The notes under the pieces are model-generated. The model did no database searches. It worked only from the letters and a program-made list of their open reading frames with translations, and had not been told where the DNA came from. Of a stretch of DNA of 64,000 nucleotides, positions 41,958 to 55,500 are shown in pieces (the stretch's first letter is position 1; the number at the start of each line of letters is the position of its first letter). The stretch covers positions 750,001 to 814,000 of the forward strand of contig JAJGOT010000275.1 in NCBI GenBank assembly GCA_022457155.1. The letters run 5' to 3'. A program made the translations under genes and the position numbers. The DNA is from Cladopsammia gracilis. Its lineage: Eukaryota > Cnidaria > Anthozoa > Scleractinia > Dendrophylliidae.

Positions 41958-42689
41958 TTTCCAGGATGTCGTGTTTTTCTCTGCAAAAATAAAAACTCAG
42001 ATCTGTATTTTTGAGACGCAAACTTCATCAAAACTTGCGATCAGCCGTGTTATGGACTGAACACAGGCTTTTGTCTTAAAAAAGATCGCTGTTTATCGCG
42101 GCGCAAATCTAACTATACCCTTTTTGAGATTATATTGTTTTACAAGATTAATTTTCGATTTCCGGCTCAAGAGAGTTTAGTTTATCTGAAATAGTGTAGC
42201 TTGTCAGTTACACAAAAAGCTTTTCGCAATCTTAATACAGTGCATTCCCATTTGGCAAACGAAACTAGAGGAAATGGGAAAACAGGAAAGATTAAAATGA
42301 TGCCTTTAGAACCCATGTATGCCATGGCGCGATAACGTGTCAAAGACCTGTTCTTTATGAAGCTGGGCGAGGCAAACGCACACAAATCGTAAGTCATCAT
42401 TTAAGCTTATCTCTTATTTTTAGCTTATCTCCAATATCTTTAATGTATGTTGTCAGAAACTTCTGCGTTTCTGATGTTGTATCGCTAAAGTTCCAACAAG
42501 TAAGTGCTATATCGAGTAGATAAACTCCTCTATGGAGGATAAACCATATTATAATTCAACACATTGAAATATGGTCAAAAAGTTATCGATATACGCTATG
42601 TCTACATGACGTATATCCAACGACGGAGATAAATTTCACATTTTGACAAGAGAATGCAAAAATGACGGACCGGCCTCGTTATTTTTTCT

Positions 42690-42965
42690 TCAAACCTGGT
42701 ATACAAATGCCATCATGATCGGGCTCCCATTAATCGTTCCCAGAAACTTGTACTTAAATATCAAATGCAGAAAGACAGTTTAATCAAGATATCAACTTGC
42801 CAAAACTCAGATAAATCCTGCATGACTGGTGTTCCTTTCCATCGAGGGGCCAAGATCTGGAATGCGCTTCCCGGCGATGCCAAAATACTGAAAAAAAAAC
42901 CCTCATCATGTAATCTAAATTGAATTTCTCCCTTACATATATTATATTTGTCAGAACCGTCATTC
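42690..42965 (+). pseudogene. LINE-like C-terminal fragment
   Basis: One plus-strand frame reads KSCMTGVPFHRGAKIWNALP and GDAKIL; the (Y/H)RGAK.WN.LP block is typical of the end of CR1-like retrotransposon proteins. Short, with no tail of its own. Confidence 0.5.
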
Positions 42966-43189
42966 ATAACTTCTGTTTGGATTAGTTTTATACTGCTTTA
43001 AAGACTTTTTAAAACAGATAGAGTGATTATTTAGCTGAATTAAACTTATCTAAACTACCAAGTATAACTAATATATCAAACACGAGGAAGAGTGTTTCAT
43101 CATGATATCCAAACACCGAGATAGTTGAAAAACACGGGGTGGGGGGGAGTAATATATCAAATTTAATAATTAACAACAGTTATAATCTC

Positions 43190-43495
43190 TTGTTAACAAC
43201 TATTCACCGAAGTGGAGGTGGGTAGTGGTGGATATTTACCGAACCGCGAAGCGGCGAGGTAAATATCCACCACTACCCACCTACACTGAGGTGAATAGTT
43301 GTTTTAGTATATACTGAAACTGTGAGATAATATAACGAAAATGATGCTTTTAAACTCATTTATTCCTGTCAACGATTACAATTTTCGCGTGCAAATTGTT
43401 GGGAGGTGAATAGCACTTGCCATTCCGAGTTTCAGTAGCCAATCAGAGCGCGCCAACAATGCTATCCACTGTTTCAGTTTATACTAAAATATATT
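43190..43495. mobile_element. family C MITE with a central palindrome
   Basis: AACTATTCACCGAAGTGGAG and TGGATATTTACC face GGTAAATATCCA and the mirrored ACTGAGGTGAATAGTT around GAACCGCGAAGCGGC. The right part, through CCAATCAGAGCGCGCCAACA, matches 37040-37235. Confidence 0.7.
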
Positions 43496-43921
43496 AATCA
43501 GCTGCTACAATTTTTTTACTACAGAGAAACAGAGATGAAATAGAATACAATCAATCAATCAATCAATCAATTAACTTTATTTAAACACGGTAAAACGGCT
43601 CAGTAAAACTGGCTACTTTTAGCTCGGAAGAAACTTTAATTATGGACAACTTTTAAAATTTCGTATAAATATCTCTGCCCTAAAGGCAAAGTAATATGGG
43701 CATTGCGTTGCAAGTTGACTGAATTGAGTGTTGGGCATATTACCACCTACGTCCCCAACACTTTCATGTTGCAAAAAGTAGAAACGACACCTACATTCTG
43801 CAACATGAATTTTTTTTCTCAGGCGTAGGTAGTAATACGCGCATGCGCAACATCAGGGCTGCAACCTGCAATGCAACTTTGTTGCGCGAGAAATTGCAGG
43901 ATTCTGTTGCACGTATTACTT

Positions 43922-44640
43922 CCCCCCCCCCCCCCCGGGGGGGTACTCCCTTATATGACCTATACGGGGACGTGCCGCTGGACAGGGTATGGTTTTTGGC
44001 ATTTTTGTCCTGAACAGGGTGTACTGATAATTTAACGTGAGTCTGTCCTAAACAGGGTTTGAATCTGTCCCAAACAGGGTATGGTTCCAGTTAACTTAGC
44101 GATTGTGGTGACTTCCCTTGTCGTGATTAGTATATTCATGCGAAGGCGAAGTCGTTTTCTTTTCAAAGGATGCGTCTAACATTTTTTAAAATAACTGATT
44201 AAATGGCAAGAAACCGTATACGAGAATCCTGCTACTTGTACACTGGATCCCGTGAGGATCTGCTTCAGCCAAAAATAATTGAATATAAGACTTTAAAGCA
44301 AAGCTGAAAACAGCGTATATTTTGTTGAGTACAATATTTCAGCTGGCCAGACCAGCCTTCTTCATGTACAAGATCTTACTAAATAAACAATATGTTATAC
44401 GATGTTACTCAACAAAATATACGCTGTTTTCAGTTTTGCTTTAAAGTCTTATATTCATTTTTTAAAGCTCAGATCAATAACCACGTACCAGCCGTGTCCT
44501 GGACAGGGTCCTAAAATATAGGGTGTTGTCATACACAGGGTAGGTATTTTCGTTTATTTTTGTCCTAAACAGGATCAGGGTCTTAGACCCTCAGTGGCAC
44601 CCCTATACCCAAATATTGGTCAAGTACCCCCTCCCCCCGG
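43922..44640. mobile_element. 0.7-kb element with ACAGGGTATGG repeats and C15G7 start
   Basis: Left end CCGGGGGGGTACTCCC and right end AGTACCCCCTCCCCCCGG are inverted. Inside, CCTGAACAGGGTGT, CCTAAACAGGGTTTG, CCCAAACAGGGTATGG and CCTAAACAGGATC recur. A second foldback element lies inside at 44281-44456. Confidence 0.7.
44281..44456. mobile_element. foldback MITE nested in the 43.9-kb element
   Basis: Arms of about 50 bp: GAATATAAGACTTTAAAGCA... CAGCGTATATTTTGTTGAGTA and the reverse complement at 44407-44456. Confidence 0.82.
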
Positions 44641-45182
44641 TATTTTACTTATAGCTGTATTCTATGCATACGTTGGCTAACTTTCCAACTGAATGCTTCT
44701 CACCAAGAGAACATAAAGCTATGTTATGTTATGTTTTCTTGTTCTCACGAGTCTTAGAAAATTCAGTGATATCTTTTAATTTCCTGCTCAGTACCAATGA
44801 TTAATAACTGGAAATCCGTCGAATATTTGATGATGTTCGTCAACGATATGGATAATGTTTAACCGCAAAAATGTGACACATCCTCCTCTGTGCATGTCCA
44901 TGTTTCCCCGCCAAAGCTTATACACCGTGAAAAAAATATATAAATATTGGCTTAATGTTTTCCTTATAGCCGACTAGTGTGTACCTACACAATCAGCTTA
45001 AAATAAAAGATCGGGCGTTATATATTTCACGGTTTGCCGCTCGAGGCCAGAATTAAATAACTTGTGCATTGGTCACAATAAAAGGCGGAAACCACAGCCT
45101 AGCATTAGCATTAGCTCATCTAATTCTTCATAATTTCCAAAGGCAAAGGTCACGTTATTGTAAATAATTTTGTGAAATACAA

Positions 45183-45660
45183 CCACCAATATTTGTTGGA
45201 ACGGTTTCCGCTTTCTTCCCCTTCTTTCGCCATCAATGTTGATGTTCAAGAGGCTAGATTAAAAAAAAATATATGCGAACGCAACATTGGCGAGAGAGGA
45301 GCAACGTTGGGTGGAGAGCCGAGATGGCCCGCGCATGTGCTCTACATTTCTGAACTTACAGATCTGGTCTTTTCGTATAAAGTATTTCAAGTAATTATGT
45401 CTTGTATTGCAATATTGGTCACATTTGATGGAACGGTGTCCGCTTTCTTCCCCTTCTTTCCCCTTTAATTTTGATGTTCAAGATTCTAGAGTTAAAACAA
45501 CAATTATGCGAGCGTAACATTAGGGAGAGATGAGCAACATTGGGTGGAGAGGAAATGGCCCGCGAGTGCTCCACATTTCTGAACTGACAAATCTGGATTT
45601 TTCGTGAAGTGTGTCAAATATTTATGTCTTGTATTGTAGTTTTAATCGGATGAATCCTCA
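45183..45660. repeat. tandem duplication with 232-bp period
   Basis: GGAACGG(T/G)(T/G)TCCGCTTTCTTCC begins at 45198 and again at 45430. Both copies contain TGATGTTCAAGA, GGGTGGAGAG, ATGGCCCGCG, CACATTTCTGAACT/CTACATTTCTGAACT and TATGTCTTGTATTG. Divergence is moderate, so it is not recent. No coding frame is kept in both. Confidence 0.8.
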
Positions 45661-48600
45661 AAATAGCTGTTTGAATGGGAAAAAAGGAAAGAAATACCGT
45701 TAACACCGAAAATTAGCCCTGGGTTTATATTTCGTACATTCTGTTTTCGGGAACTATTGAAGGGAAATTTTGCGCAGCAAAAGATGTGTTGGGCTTGTAA
45801 TTAATGAGTATATTTTGTAGTAGAAAACTTCAACATGTAAATGGTCAAAATAACAGATAATAAAACTCGCTCAACAAAGCAAACAATACTAGCCCTAGGA
45901 AGATGAAATGAAATTTAAGAAGTTCGAATGAATTTTCAAGAAAACCTCCTACGCCGTAATTTGGAATGATTATCGTACGGTTTTAAAATTTGAGTTATAC
46001 ATAAATAATCAAATTAAGATGAAAGTTTGGACTGAAGCATGACAGTTGACCTTACAACTTTTGTTAGAGAAAACTTGACGTTATTCTAAACGTAAAGCTC
46101 TGGAAATATTTAATGTACATCAGAAAACAGTTTTTATTTTAGGTCGCCAATTCGTCAAATTATCTAAGTTCAGAAAATGGTCACTTATCATGTCACCTGC
46201 GCTATTGGAAAGCTCGTTATAACGGCTTAAAAACGTTAAGAACGATAAGCCCATTGCATGTATGTGCCAATTTTCTCTTCAGTTTCATTCCCTTATTCCT
46301 GGTTAAAGCCCTTAACCCAGTCGTTAAACTACGTGAGCGGTAGCCTGCGATCAGTCGCTTTATTTTTTTTTCGGAGCGAAAGTCGAAAAATAAGAGCGCA
46401 TGTCACTTCGCGACCAGATTTGAACACATCAGATGTTATATGATGTTACGGATCCACGAATGTTTCTTTTGTCGCCTTGCAGATGTAGGAAGGCTAGCAA
46501 AAAATTTAAATGCGTAAAACTAATAAAAAAAGAAAGGAAGAAAGAAATTTCACACAAATCCTGGTATTTTAGAAGGTCAGTTCATCTCGCAACATGGTCC
46601 GCCCCAGTCACGCCTTCTCAATCCGCCCTCATCCCGCCAGCTTCCCCGGGCCCCCGTACGTAAATACACGGTTGATATATATTCAAATTACCTGTAATTT
46701 ATTATCCCGGCTTCAAATATCCTACAGGCCCCAGCTTTGCGGTTTTAAAGTGGATTGGTTGAGATTTTGATCAAGAGGTTTCTTGCGAACGACCCGATAA
46801 ATAAACCAACGGAGAAAACTTTGTTCGATTCGTGTGTTTTTGCAATTTCTTTTTGCAGTAATTGATACTTCATTTTCTCGTTGCCTCTTTATTTACTGTG
46901 AAGTATTCAAGATGCACTATTTTTTAAAACATTATTCTCTTGTTTAAGAAATATCAACTGGCTTTATGCCAAGAAATTTTCACCGAATATTTTCGTTAAT
47001 TTTTATACGACTTTAAAGCAAACGATTTGGATCGAAACAAAATTTAGCTCTGTTTTACGCGACCACGGATAATTTGTGGATCGATGAAGCCAACTCGCTG
47101 ATCGATGCTGGAACATTTAATTTCTCGACTTCAGGCAACTTTAAATCAGACAATTCATTTATTAATCAGTTTTGGCGGTCTTCAGTTTATTTTACAGTAC
47201 AGGTAATTAAACGGTAATCAATAAATCAAGTTCATCTTGAGTATAAAGTTAAGACTCGATTGAGACAATTTTCTCCACACTCAATATGTTTGCGGTAAAC
47301 CTATGGTTATTTTGGGTGATTTTATGATCGGCCCAGTAAGATTTTAAAAGACGCCGCAAAAACAATTATTTAAATCAATTGTTTCGAATTTGAAGGAAAC
47401 TTGTAATAATTACAATTTTCCCTACCTTTTTTGAAAAGGAAGGTGCAGAATTTGTCTTAGACCCATTATTTCATTTAGTGATTATACAGTGAAAATCACA
47501 GTTGTCAGGCAAACAACTCTTGACTTTTCAGTTCCTATGTATTTTATAAACTGAAAACCGCACGCTATTATTGGTTGCAATATTTCAAGTTATGAGATTA
47601 ATCGGAGAATTTTAAGTCATTTGAAAAGGAAATACATGTTCCCCTTTAATTTCGGAATGCGCCCGATTTTTTAACTCGAAAAAAATCTCCAAATTTATAT
47701 TTATCGCGTCCCAGCGATTTGACGGCGACAATCGGCTCTTTTTACGACAAATCTATTCTCTCTTCTTTTATCAGGAGATGATTAGAAATGAAATTACAAT
47801 CTGACTATACCAGCTAGCAGCATCGCACGAAAACTGAAACTCCTCCGAAACGTCTTTTGAATGGTCACGCACGTGGGCCAAGAGAAAATTACTTTATAGG
47901 ATCAAACTTTTTGTACATCCAACTTTTCAAATTGTATCGTCAAGCTGTAATTGAATGTTTAGTCTGCCGCACCATCAAGAATCTATTTCGTCTCTTGTTT
48001 GAAAAGTTCCACCATTGCCTTTCCGACATTGACATAAAACTTGAAATTCCACGGGCTCACAAGGTCAAGAAGATAACAGTTGTATCGATAACACACGGAA
48101 ATTACACTTCAACATCCCCGCTGTTCCTTCGTTTCAGACTTTAAACCCTCCGGACGTCTTCTACTAACATGCACACAACACGATCAAAACGGCGCGCTGT
48201 TATCCAGTAAAAAGCTTTTACGCCAGTATAAATGTAAATTAAACCGTACCACCCGAAAATGCGAAAACAAAAATTATTATTAATTCTGACACGTGCTTTG
48301 TATGTATGGCCACATGATTCCTCCCGTTATTTCGAGATCCCGTTTAAAAGGGCTGTAAGATAAAAAAAGTTTGTTGATGGAAGCAGTGACGTATGTTCCT
48401 AATTTTTGCCGTTATTGCAAGATAACATGTCTGGAAAAGCAATCACAACATGGGTAAAAGCTTTTGATATTTAAGGAATGCATTAAAATTGATTGTTTTA
48501 TGTCAAAAATTTTAGACATAAACACGGAATAGAAAGCGAGAAAGCTTGATTTGATTTTTCCTAACAGGGACTCCACTAGTTTTTCACAATCAGTTTCCTT

Positions 48601-48899
48601 TGTCTGCTGTTTGAAAAAAAAGATACGAATATTTTCTCGATTTTTCACTCCGTGTTGATTTAATCTATCCACGATGTTGGTCGTGAAATGAGATGTTTTT
48701 TAACTTCCCTAAAACAATATCGTTTAAAACAATCCCGGGCGAACAATATGCCCATGAAAACATAACGTAACTCATTTTGCGCAAGTGTCAAAATTTTAAT
48801 CGTTTCCCGACCCATAGTCAGAGCCACCACACGCTTTGAAAGCTCTTATTTAAAACGAATTCTTAAAACCTCGCACGCTTTCTTTTATCCTGTTTAAAA
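45661..48899. other. AT-rich intergenic stretch upstream of liprin-alpha
   Basis: No gene is recognised. A decayed MULE-like piece (TAGCCTGCGATCAGTCG) lies at 46342-46420, and a small GC-rich island with exon-like borders at 46575-46661. The 95-codon frame at 47857-48144 has no family features. Repeat load is lower than elsewhere, so cis-regulatory DNA of liprin-alpha could lie here, but nothing specific is visible. Confidence 0.5.
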
Positions 48900-48939
48900 A
48901 TCGAGAGTTTTTAATACGTGAATTGTTTGTGAGTGGGCT

Positions 48940-49349
48940 GTTTTCTTTTATGCCCACGGAAAAAATTGCGATCACTGAGTCTTCTGACAGGTGGCGGAAG
49001 GTGCCAAGCGCGCGCTGCATTCTGGGATATACGGTGCAAGTTTGCCCTGTGAGCTGTGTGATTTGTGTGTATCTTGTTCTTTTGCGATTGTCAAGCGAAT
49101 TGCGTCCAGAACCGCGTAGAATTCTCTTCGCAGCTTTTGCACAGATATTCAACGAGCTAAGGATAAGCAAGGAACGTCCATATCCCTCATGATGGTGGAA
49201 GAATGCGCGGAAGACAGATTCCATCGGCCGTTTTCACGCTAAAGGAAGTGTGAACCGGTAACCCAGTGCGGACATGTAATTGAACGAGAAATCGGTCATC
49301 CTCATCATCTGGTTTCGTCTGGGCTTCGGCGTTTCGTTCCATCGCCAAG
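48940..49349 (+). promoter_or_regulatory. likely liprin-alpha promoter and 5' UTR
   Basis: GC-richer stretch before the start codon, with CCAAGCGCGCGCTGC and GCATTCTGGGATATAC. An upstream frame at 48923-49192 (89 codons) ends before the liprin ATG and would be an upstream ORF if transcribed. The transcription start cannot be fixed from sequence. Confidence 0.45.
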
Positions 49350-49583
49350 ATGATGTGCGATATAATGCCTACGATCTCTGAGGACCCGCCAGAGATCCAT
49401 TATGGGCAAAACGAGGAGACGAACTTCGAACAACTTATGGTTAATATGCTCGATGAACGGGACAAGCTCATGGAAACTCTTCGTGAAACTCAAGATTCCC
49501 TTGCGTTCACGAGAGCCAAATTAACAGAATGCCAAAAGGAGAAAGATGGGCTTATGAATCATTTGGAGACTGTGCTAAATGAT
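49350..49583 (+). CDS. PPFIA: liprin-alpha exon 1
   Basis: Start codon in context AAGATGATGT. 78 residues, from [12 protein letters not shown] to [11 protein letters not shown]. Donor GTAAGG after GAT. Confidence 0.95.
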
Positions 49584-52500
49584 GTAAGGAACTTTTTTAG
49601 CTGTATTTTAACGCTTATTTTTCCGTGGTCTGAGGTCGGACCATTCATTCTTTCGGCTTACTCAAATACGCCATATTTGATCTGTAATTGAGTGTCATTT
49701 GACCGACCAAGTGTTTACTCACTCACAGAACACGGCTATTACTGTACACGAAGGACAGTCTGTGCAGCATTTTAACAAGAAACTGTTTCGATTAACGACA
49801 GTGTGGTTTAATCTTGAGTTAACTCGAATGGTAAAAATTCCATGATACGACAAGAATCTTTACATTGTCGCTCAAACCTCCAAGCTGCATTCCTCAACAC
49901 GGCGACCAAAAATTCCTCGTAGTTTACAGTCTCGAGTGCTATATTCAACCGAATAAGATGATAATACGAGTTTGCGGCATGAGAACTTATAATTTGCCAG
50001 TGTTTGTGTTATTTCCACCAGAGTTCATGCATATTTATGGTGTCCCTAATTCATTTTCACATCGTTGATGGCATCTTAGAGACTATCTTCTTGCATCTCA
50101 CACGTGTTTATATAGATTTGCGATTTCATCCGGTGGAATTTTTTTTTTATTTTTAGGGTGATGATCAACTAATCGAAAGGCTGGCTGGTTTAGATGGAAT
50201 TATCACCGATCCTTCGCATAATTTAAATGAAGATTCCGGCAAAAACAGAGTTCGTGTCTTAGCTGAGGTGAGTGGAGTTTTCTGTTATTCTTTTGGCGAG
50301 TTGCCTTTAATTACACCACTCAAGTTCGAACGTATTATTTTAATTAGCAGTTCCTTGGTTTTCTTTGGAATAGTTTGCTCCAGAGAATGAATTTTCTTGG
50401 TCGAGTTTTGCTTTTGCCAGCGAGTGTTTGTAAACAATACCGGTGGGAAACCATTGTGAATGTCGTGATCTAATTTAAAATTTTTACACAGAATTATATC
50501 GAATCAAACTTTTTTCTGCTTTGTTTGAAGTTTCCACAACCCTTGAGGCACAATAAAAAAGGTTTAACCTTAAGTTATATGAATCTAGCATTAAACAATT
50601 TATATATAACACGAATGGTATATCTTTTAATTTTGATCTTATGATCTTATGAATTTCTTGCCTGCTTGTTTGTTTTGCGTGAGTGAATTTCTCTTCGAGT
50701 TTGAAGACGCTTTCATCAACTTACGGCAAAAAAAGATCGAGTTTTAGACTTCCCGAACAGCGATGACTGCGAAGAGTGTTTCGTTTTTTTTGTGACACGA
50801 TGAATGGGGTCATAACAATTTGCATTTAATTTTTTGGCTTGGGTAGCTGTAGAATCATCTATCATGTTAGCAGAATCACGATTCTGCTTTTGTTCCCAAA
50901 CGCTGCTCCCAGCTTGAGCGAAACGTCGTGCTGCAGAAAATATAACTTATCTCTTTGCATAACTTTTGAAAGATCATTATTGTGTGTTTCCGGTGAATAC
51001 ACTATGTGGTATTCCATTGCTGCACATAATCGTAGGTTTGAGGTTATTGTCGTTTGCCAATAATCACGAGCTATTGAATCGATCATTTGTAATTTCCCTT
51101 GGAATTTAATCGGTTTTATGCGCAAAGCTGGTATTATTTGCCTTTTGACACTCAGCTAACGAAGGTTTTATTAAGCCCTCGACTGCTCAAACAAGTCAAT
51201 TTTACCACTTGAATACATTTTGAGATTTATTGCGATTCCAATTCTTCTTTGCTCGCATCGCCACAGAGAGGAAATTGCTTGCATTACAAGTTGTGTTTCC
51301 CTGTCATAAACGTCTGGCGACCTTAGAAGAACCTTTTTGTGCAGACAGTAGTATGTTTACTAAACTCTTTAGTTTAATTTGCATGAGAATAATTTTGTGA
51401 TCGGCGATTGTTGAGCTAGAGCATGTCGAGCGATGTGCGAATGTTACGCACTCTGATATCTGTCAGATGTTCTCGTGTAATGAGAACCTCTTTGCCCGTG
51501 TAATATTGCACGACCAGTGATATCTTGTTGATATCTTGCGATTAGAGAATTCCATTTTTGCTTGGCAGTGACGAGCGAAGCCTTCCCTTGAACAAATAGC
51601 AATTTAATACATGTCCCGGGTTGTATATGACAAACAGAAATCCTGTTGATATGTAAATATAAACTGACACCAGTCACGGTATACGACTTTGATTAAGTTA
51701 CTTACAACTGACAATACAGTACAAGTTTTAACTTCTTTGTGATCCTAAACTTGACGAAGCTCACCTAACTGTAAACTGTACAAAGTGAAAACCTTTTATG
51801 AAAACAATTTGTTGATTGTGAGGCAATCTTTTCATCCTTTGTTAGAGATGTAAATATATGTATTAATTTGTACAATTCCAAAGCTCAAACTATAATTAAA
51901 TATGCATATCTTGCATTTTGTAACTTATTTCATCTTTTAATAACTGGTGAATTTTTATGTTGCTAACCTTATCACACATGCCATGTTTTCTAAAATAACA
52001 CTGTGTCTGATGGTTAAATACTACTTAACATTTTAGAATCGATCTCTTGTGTTTTTTTTTTTAATTTTGGTCATTTGATTGATATTCAATTATAACTATG
52101 TTAATCTAATGTCAAACCTGCTTTGTCTTGATTTGAAGTTTGTTGAAGGATTTTTGTTAATTTTAACCAACTTGGCACAGTTAATTAAAAGGCGATCAGG
52201 CCAGATTGGTAATGCAGTTGTTTGCCGAAATTATGAATCTGTTTGGTTAATAGATTCTTTTTTGATCCCTGAAGAGGTTTTTTTATATATAAAATAAATG
52301 CCAACATCACTTTAGTGGTAAAAAACTGGTTTTATTCATTTTAGATGAATGTTTAATTTGACATATTATTTTCTAGACATACCAAAATGCCAATGTAGTG
52401 ATAGCCAAAGATTTTGTCTAACTAAACGGTTTCCTAGGTAGAACTACAAATATGCTAAAAAGACAAACATATTTTATACAACTTTTCTCAGGGTTTTTTA

Positions 52501-55500
52501 TTCTAATTTATTAAGTCACTGAACCCTTAAATTCCTAGTGGCAACTAATTCCTAACTTCTTACCAATCTAATTTGAATAGCCGACCTGACAGAGAATTTT
52601 AGGAAACGTTTTGCAGTTAAGATTATTCCAGCAATCATTAAAGAAAATTGTTATTATGGTACATGCATTAGAGATGTCAAAAGTTATTTCTATGTTGTTC
52701 ATGAGAAAACACATTAATGTCATTATTTTGTTTGTTAATTAAGGCTCATTGCCAAGTGAAAAGAAATTGTCAGTAATTGGGTTATAATCTGCATTGCTAA
52801 TGAAACCGGCCAGAAAGTTATACTCATGTATAGTACACCTCTATGAAAAATGTTTCTGTGTAAGGTTTTACAATTCACCACATGAAAAGAATCATGTTTT
52901 GAAATATATTGTTTTCATAATTTTCATTTACCAGCAATAATAAATTATTCTGATATTGAAGTTAAAAATATTGTTTTCACAATCAGTGCCAAAATTGGCA
53001 TCAGCAATAATAATATAATTATTGTAATATTGCATTAAAAAATATTGTTTTCAAAATTTTTGGTCACCAGCAGTAATTGTATAATTATATTTATTTTGTA
53101 TATTGGGCTTGTAGAAACTAACTTGTTGTTAAGGTGCAAATGTAAAGCATTTCTTGGAAGTAAAATTAGTCCCACTATTTTATATATCTTTAACACAATT
53201 TGGAGTTAAAATATATGGAAAATGACCAAAAAATTATTCAAGTTTGAAAGTTGTTCTTGATATTCATATTGATTATGATTCGGCATCCTTGTGTCAACTT
53301 GTGTTATAATAAAATGCCCAGCTCGGTTAGCTTGATTTGTTGATTCCTGTTAATGCATTTCCTTGCCTTTTTATGAGTAAATTCCTGGAAACATAACATG
53401 GCATATCTTTGATCTGTTCATAAATTTGATCAAATTTTATTTTTATTTGTGTTGTGAAAGTTAAACAGCTATATCAAGGCTAGTAACTGACTGATATTCC
53501 ATATGTATGACTTTTACATGGGTTTAATATTATTAGAACTGGTGACTGGCAAAATTAACCTTGCAGTGATGAAGGTTAAAACCCATTTAGAATTGTCATT
53601 TTACAAAACACTGAGCCAAGAGAACAGCGCCAAAATGTAAAAGTACTGCTCAAGACCTTTCACAGATGAACCCCATGTCTGCTTAATACAGATTTCCAGT
53701 GAAATTAAAGCCTATATGTATATATATTTTTTAAATTACCGTGCTTTATAATGGACACCCTGCTGATATGGGCAATCTCATTGTTTCCAACTCTGTCCAT
53801 GTTAATGGTTGAAACGTTTTTTAAGTGGTCACTCTTTGGGTTATCATCGCCAGACACCAAAGTAGCACCATACTACAGACCTGTTTTCTAATTAGATAGA
53901 ACTTGTTTTTGGCAATTCCTGTCTGTCCTTTATTACAAGTTCAATATAAAGACAACAGGATATTAATTCCCTGACCATTAATTTTCTTATTTACATACCA
54001 AACAAAGATTGTTACGGATATTATACAATGAACTCTCTCTAAGATGGACACCATGGGACCAGCCCCAACTGTCTGTCTTGGAGAAGTGTCCAGCTTATAG
54101 AGAGTTGAGGTAACATGACACTAGCAATTCTGAGATAATAAAGCTGAACCTACATGTACATTGTATGCACAATGAATACACGTCTGTTAAGTCTGTTCAA
54201 TGTTAAGCAAAACCTACAAACTGGAACGAAAATAAATATATTAGAAAAGTGGACTTGTTTGTCTATAGTCAACATCTACATTTCCGTTTTGAAGTATTTT
54301 TGACTAAAAAAAAGCATTTCTCGGTGCCCGTTGTCCATCTTAGAGAGGTATCTGTCTTATAGAGAGTTTAGTTACAGATGACTTTAAATGACTGAAAAAC
54401 GGCAAGGACCGACACCAGGTGTCTGTCTTATAGAGGTGTCCATTGACAGAGAGTTGACTGTAGGCGATGTTTTCATTCTTACTAGCCTCACAGAAAAATT
54501 TTTGTTTTAATCTTGTCCAGTTTTCATCATTTTACTCCCAATATTGTACAATCTAAAACAATGGCATTTTGTTTTCTTGTAGGACTTTGCAACAATGCTT
54601 AAAGAGCTAAACCAAGCCAGAGAACAGCTCTTAGAAAAAGATGAAGAAATCGGTGAACTGAAATCAGAGAGGTGTAATACAAGAGTGAGTACTAAGCAAG
54701 TGCCTTTTGAGTGAAATGACATCCACCAAAATGATCCCATAATATAATTGTACAAAAGGAGTGTTTTTAATAGACCAATTCTGATGTATTAAAATTCATA
54801 CTTGGCTCCGAGGCCTAGGGGAATAAAACAAAACAAATTAATTATTCATCCCTGAACCTCGATGTGATTTCTTCTGTTTTATTGCCCTAAGCCTCGGAGC
54901 CAAGTATGAATTTTAATATATCGGAATTGGTCTATTCATTTTGAATGGTACATGTACATGTATGTTATCCCAGTTGAGTTTGTTGGTTTCCGGTCCTTAC
55001 TCCGAGTTTTTCTCTGGGTACTGGTTTTCCTTGCTCCACAAAAACCAACATTTCCAAATTCCAGTTTCGATCTCGAAGCAGTGGAAGTAAGAGCGACTCT
55101 GTGGATTTCCACTGAAATTCCTATTTGACCCTATTTATTTATTTAAAGCAATGAAGCAGTCCCTGGAGACTGGTTTTCACAAGTGACGGAGTCAGAGTTG
55201 TAATTGGAGGATGTCGCTCAAGACGTAGTGAAAATTGAACAATTGAGTCATAAGCTCCATGGAATCAGAGCGGCAAGAATCGGTTTTTCATGTTCTTCCA
55301 ATTGGGCTTATGACTGCATCGCTTGTGCTCTAGTGACAAGTCACAAGCAGAAGTAGAAGAATAAACCAATTTTTATTCCCATTTCCAGGCCCAATGAGTT
55401 CAAATTTTTGCTTACGACTCTGATAATCTAGTTTTCACAAGATCGTGAGCGACTGAGTCATAACAAAAATCAGAAACTCTCCTTATGACTCCGTAGTTTG

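Noticed and set aside
47857..48144. 95-codon plus frame upstream of liprin-alpha
   Set aside because: No recognisable domain or start/splice context. The length can occur by chance in AT-rich DNA.
48923..49192. 89-codon plus frame as a separate gene
   Set aside because: It lies in the presumed promoter/5' UTR and matches nothing; at best an upstream ORF.
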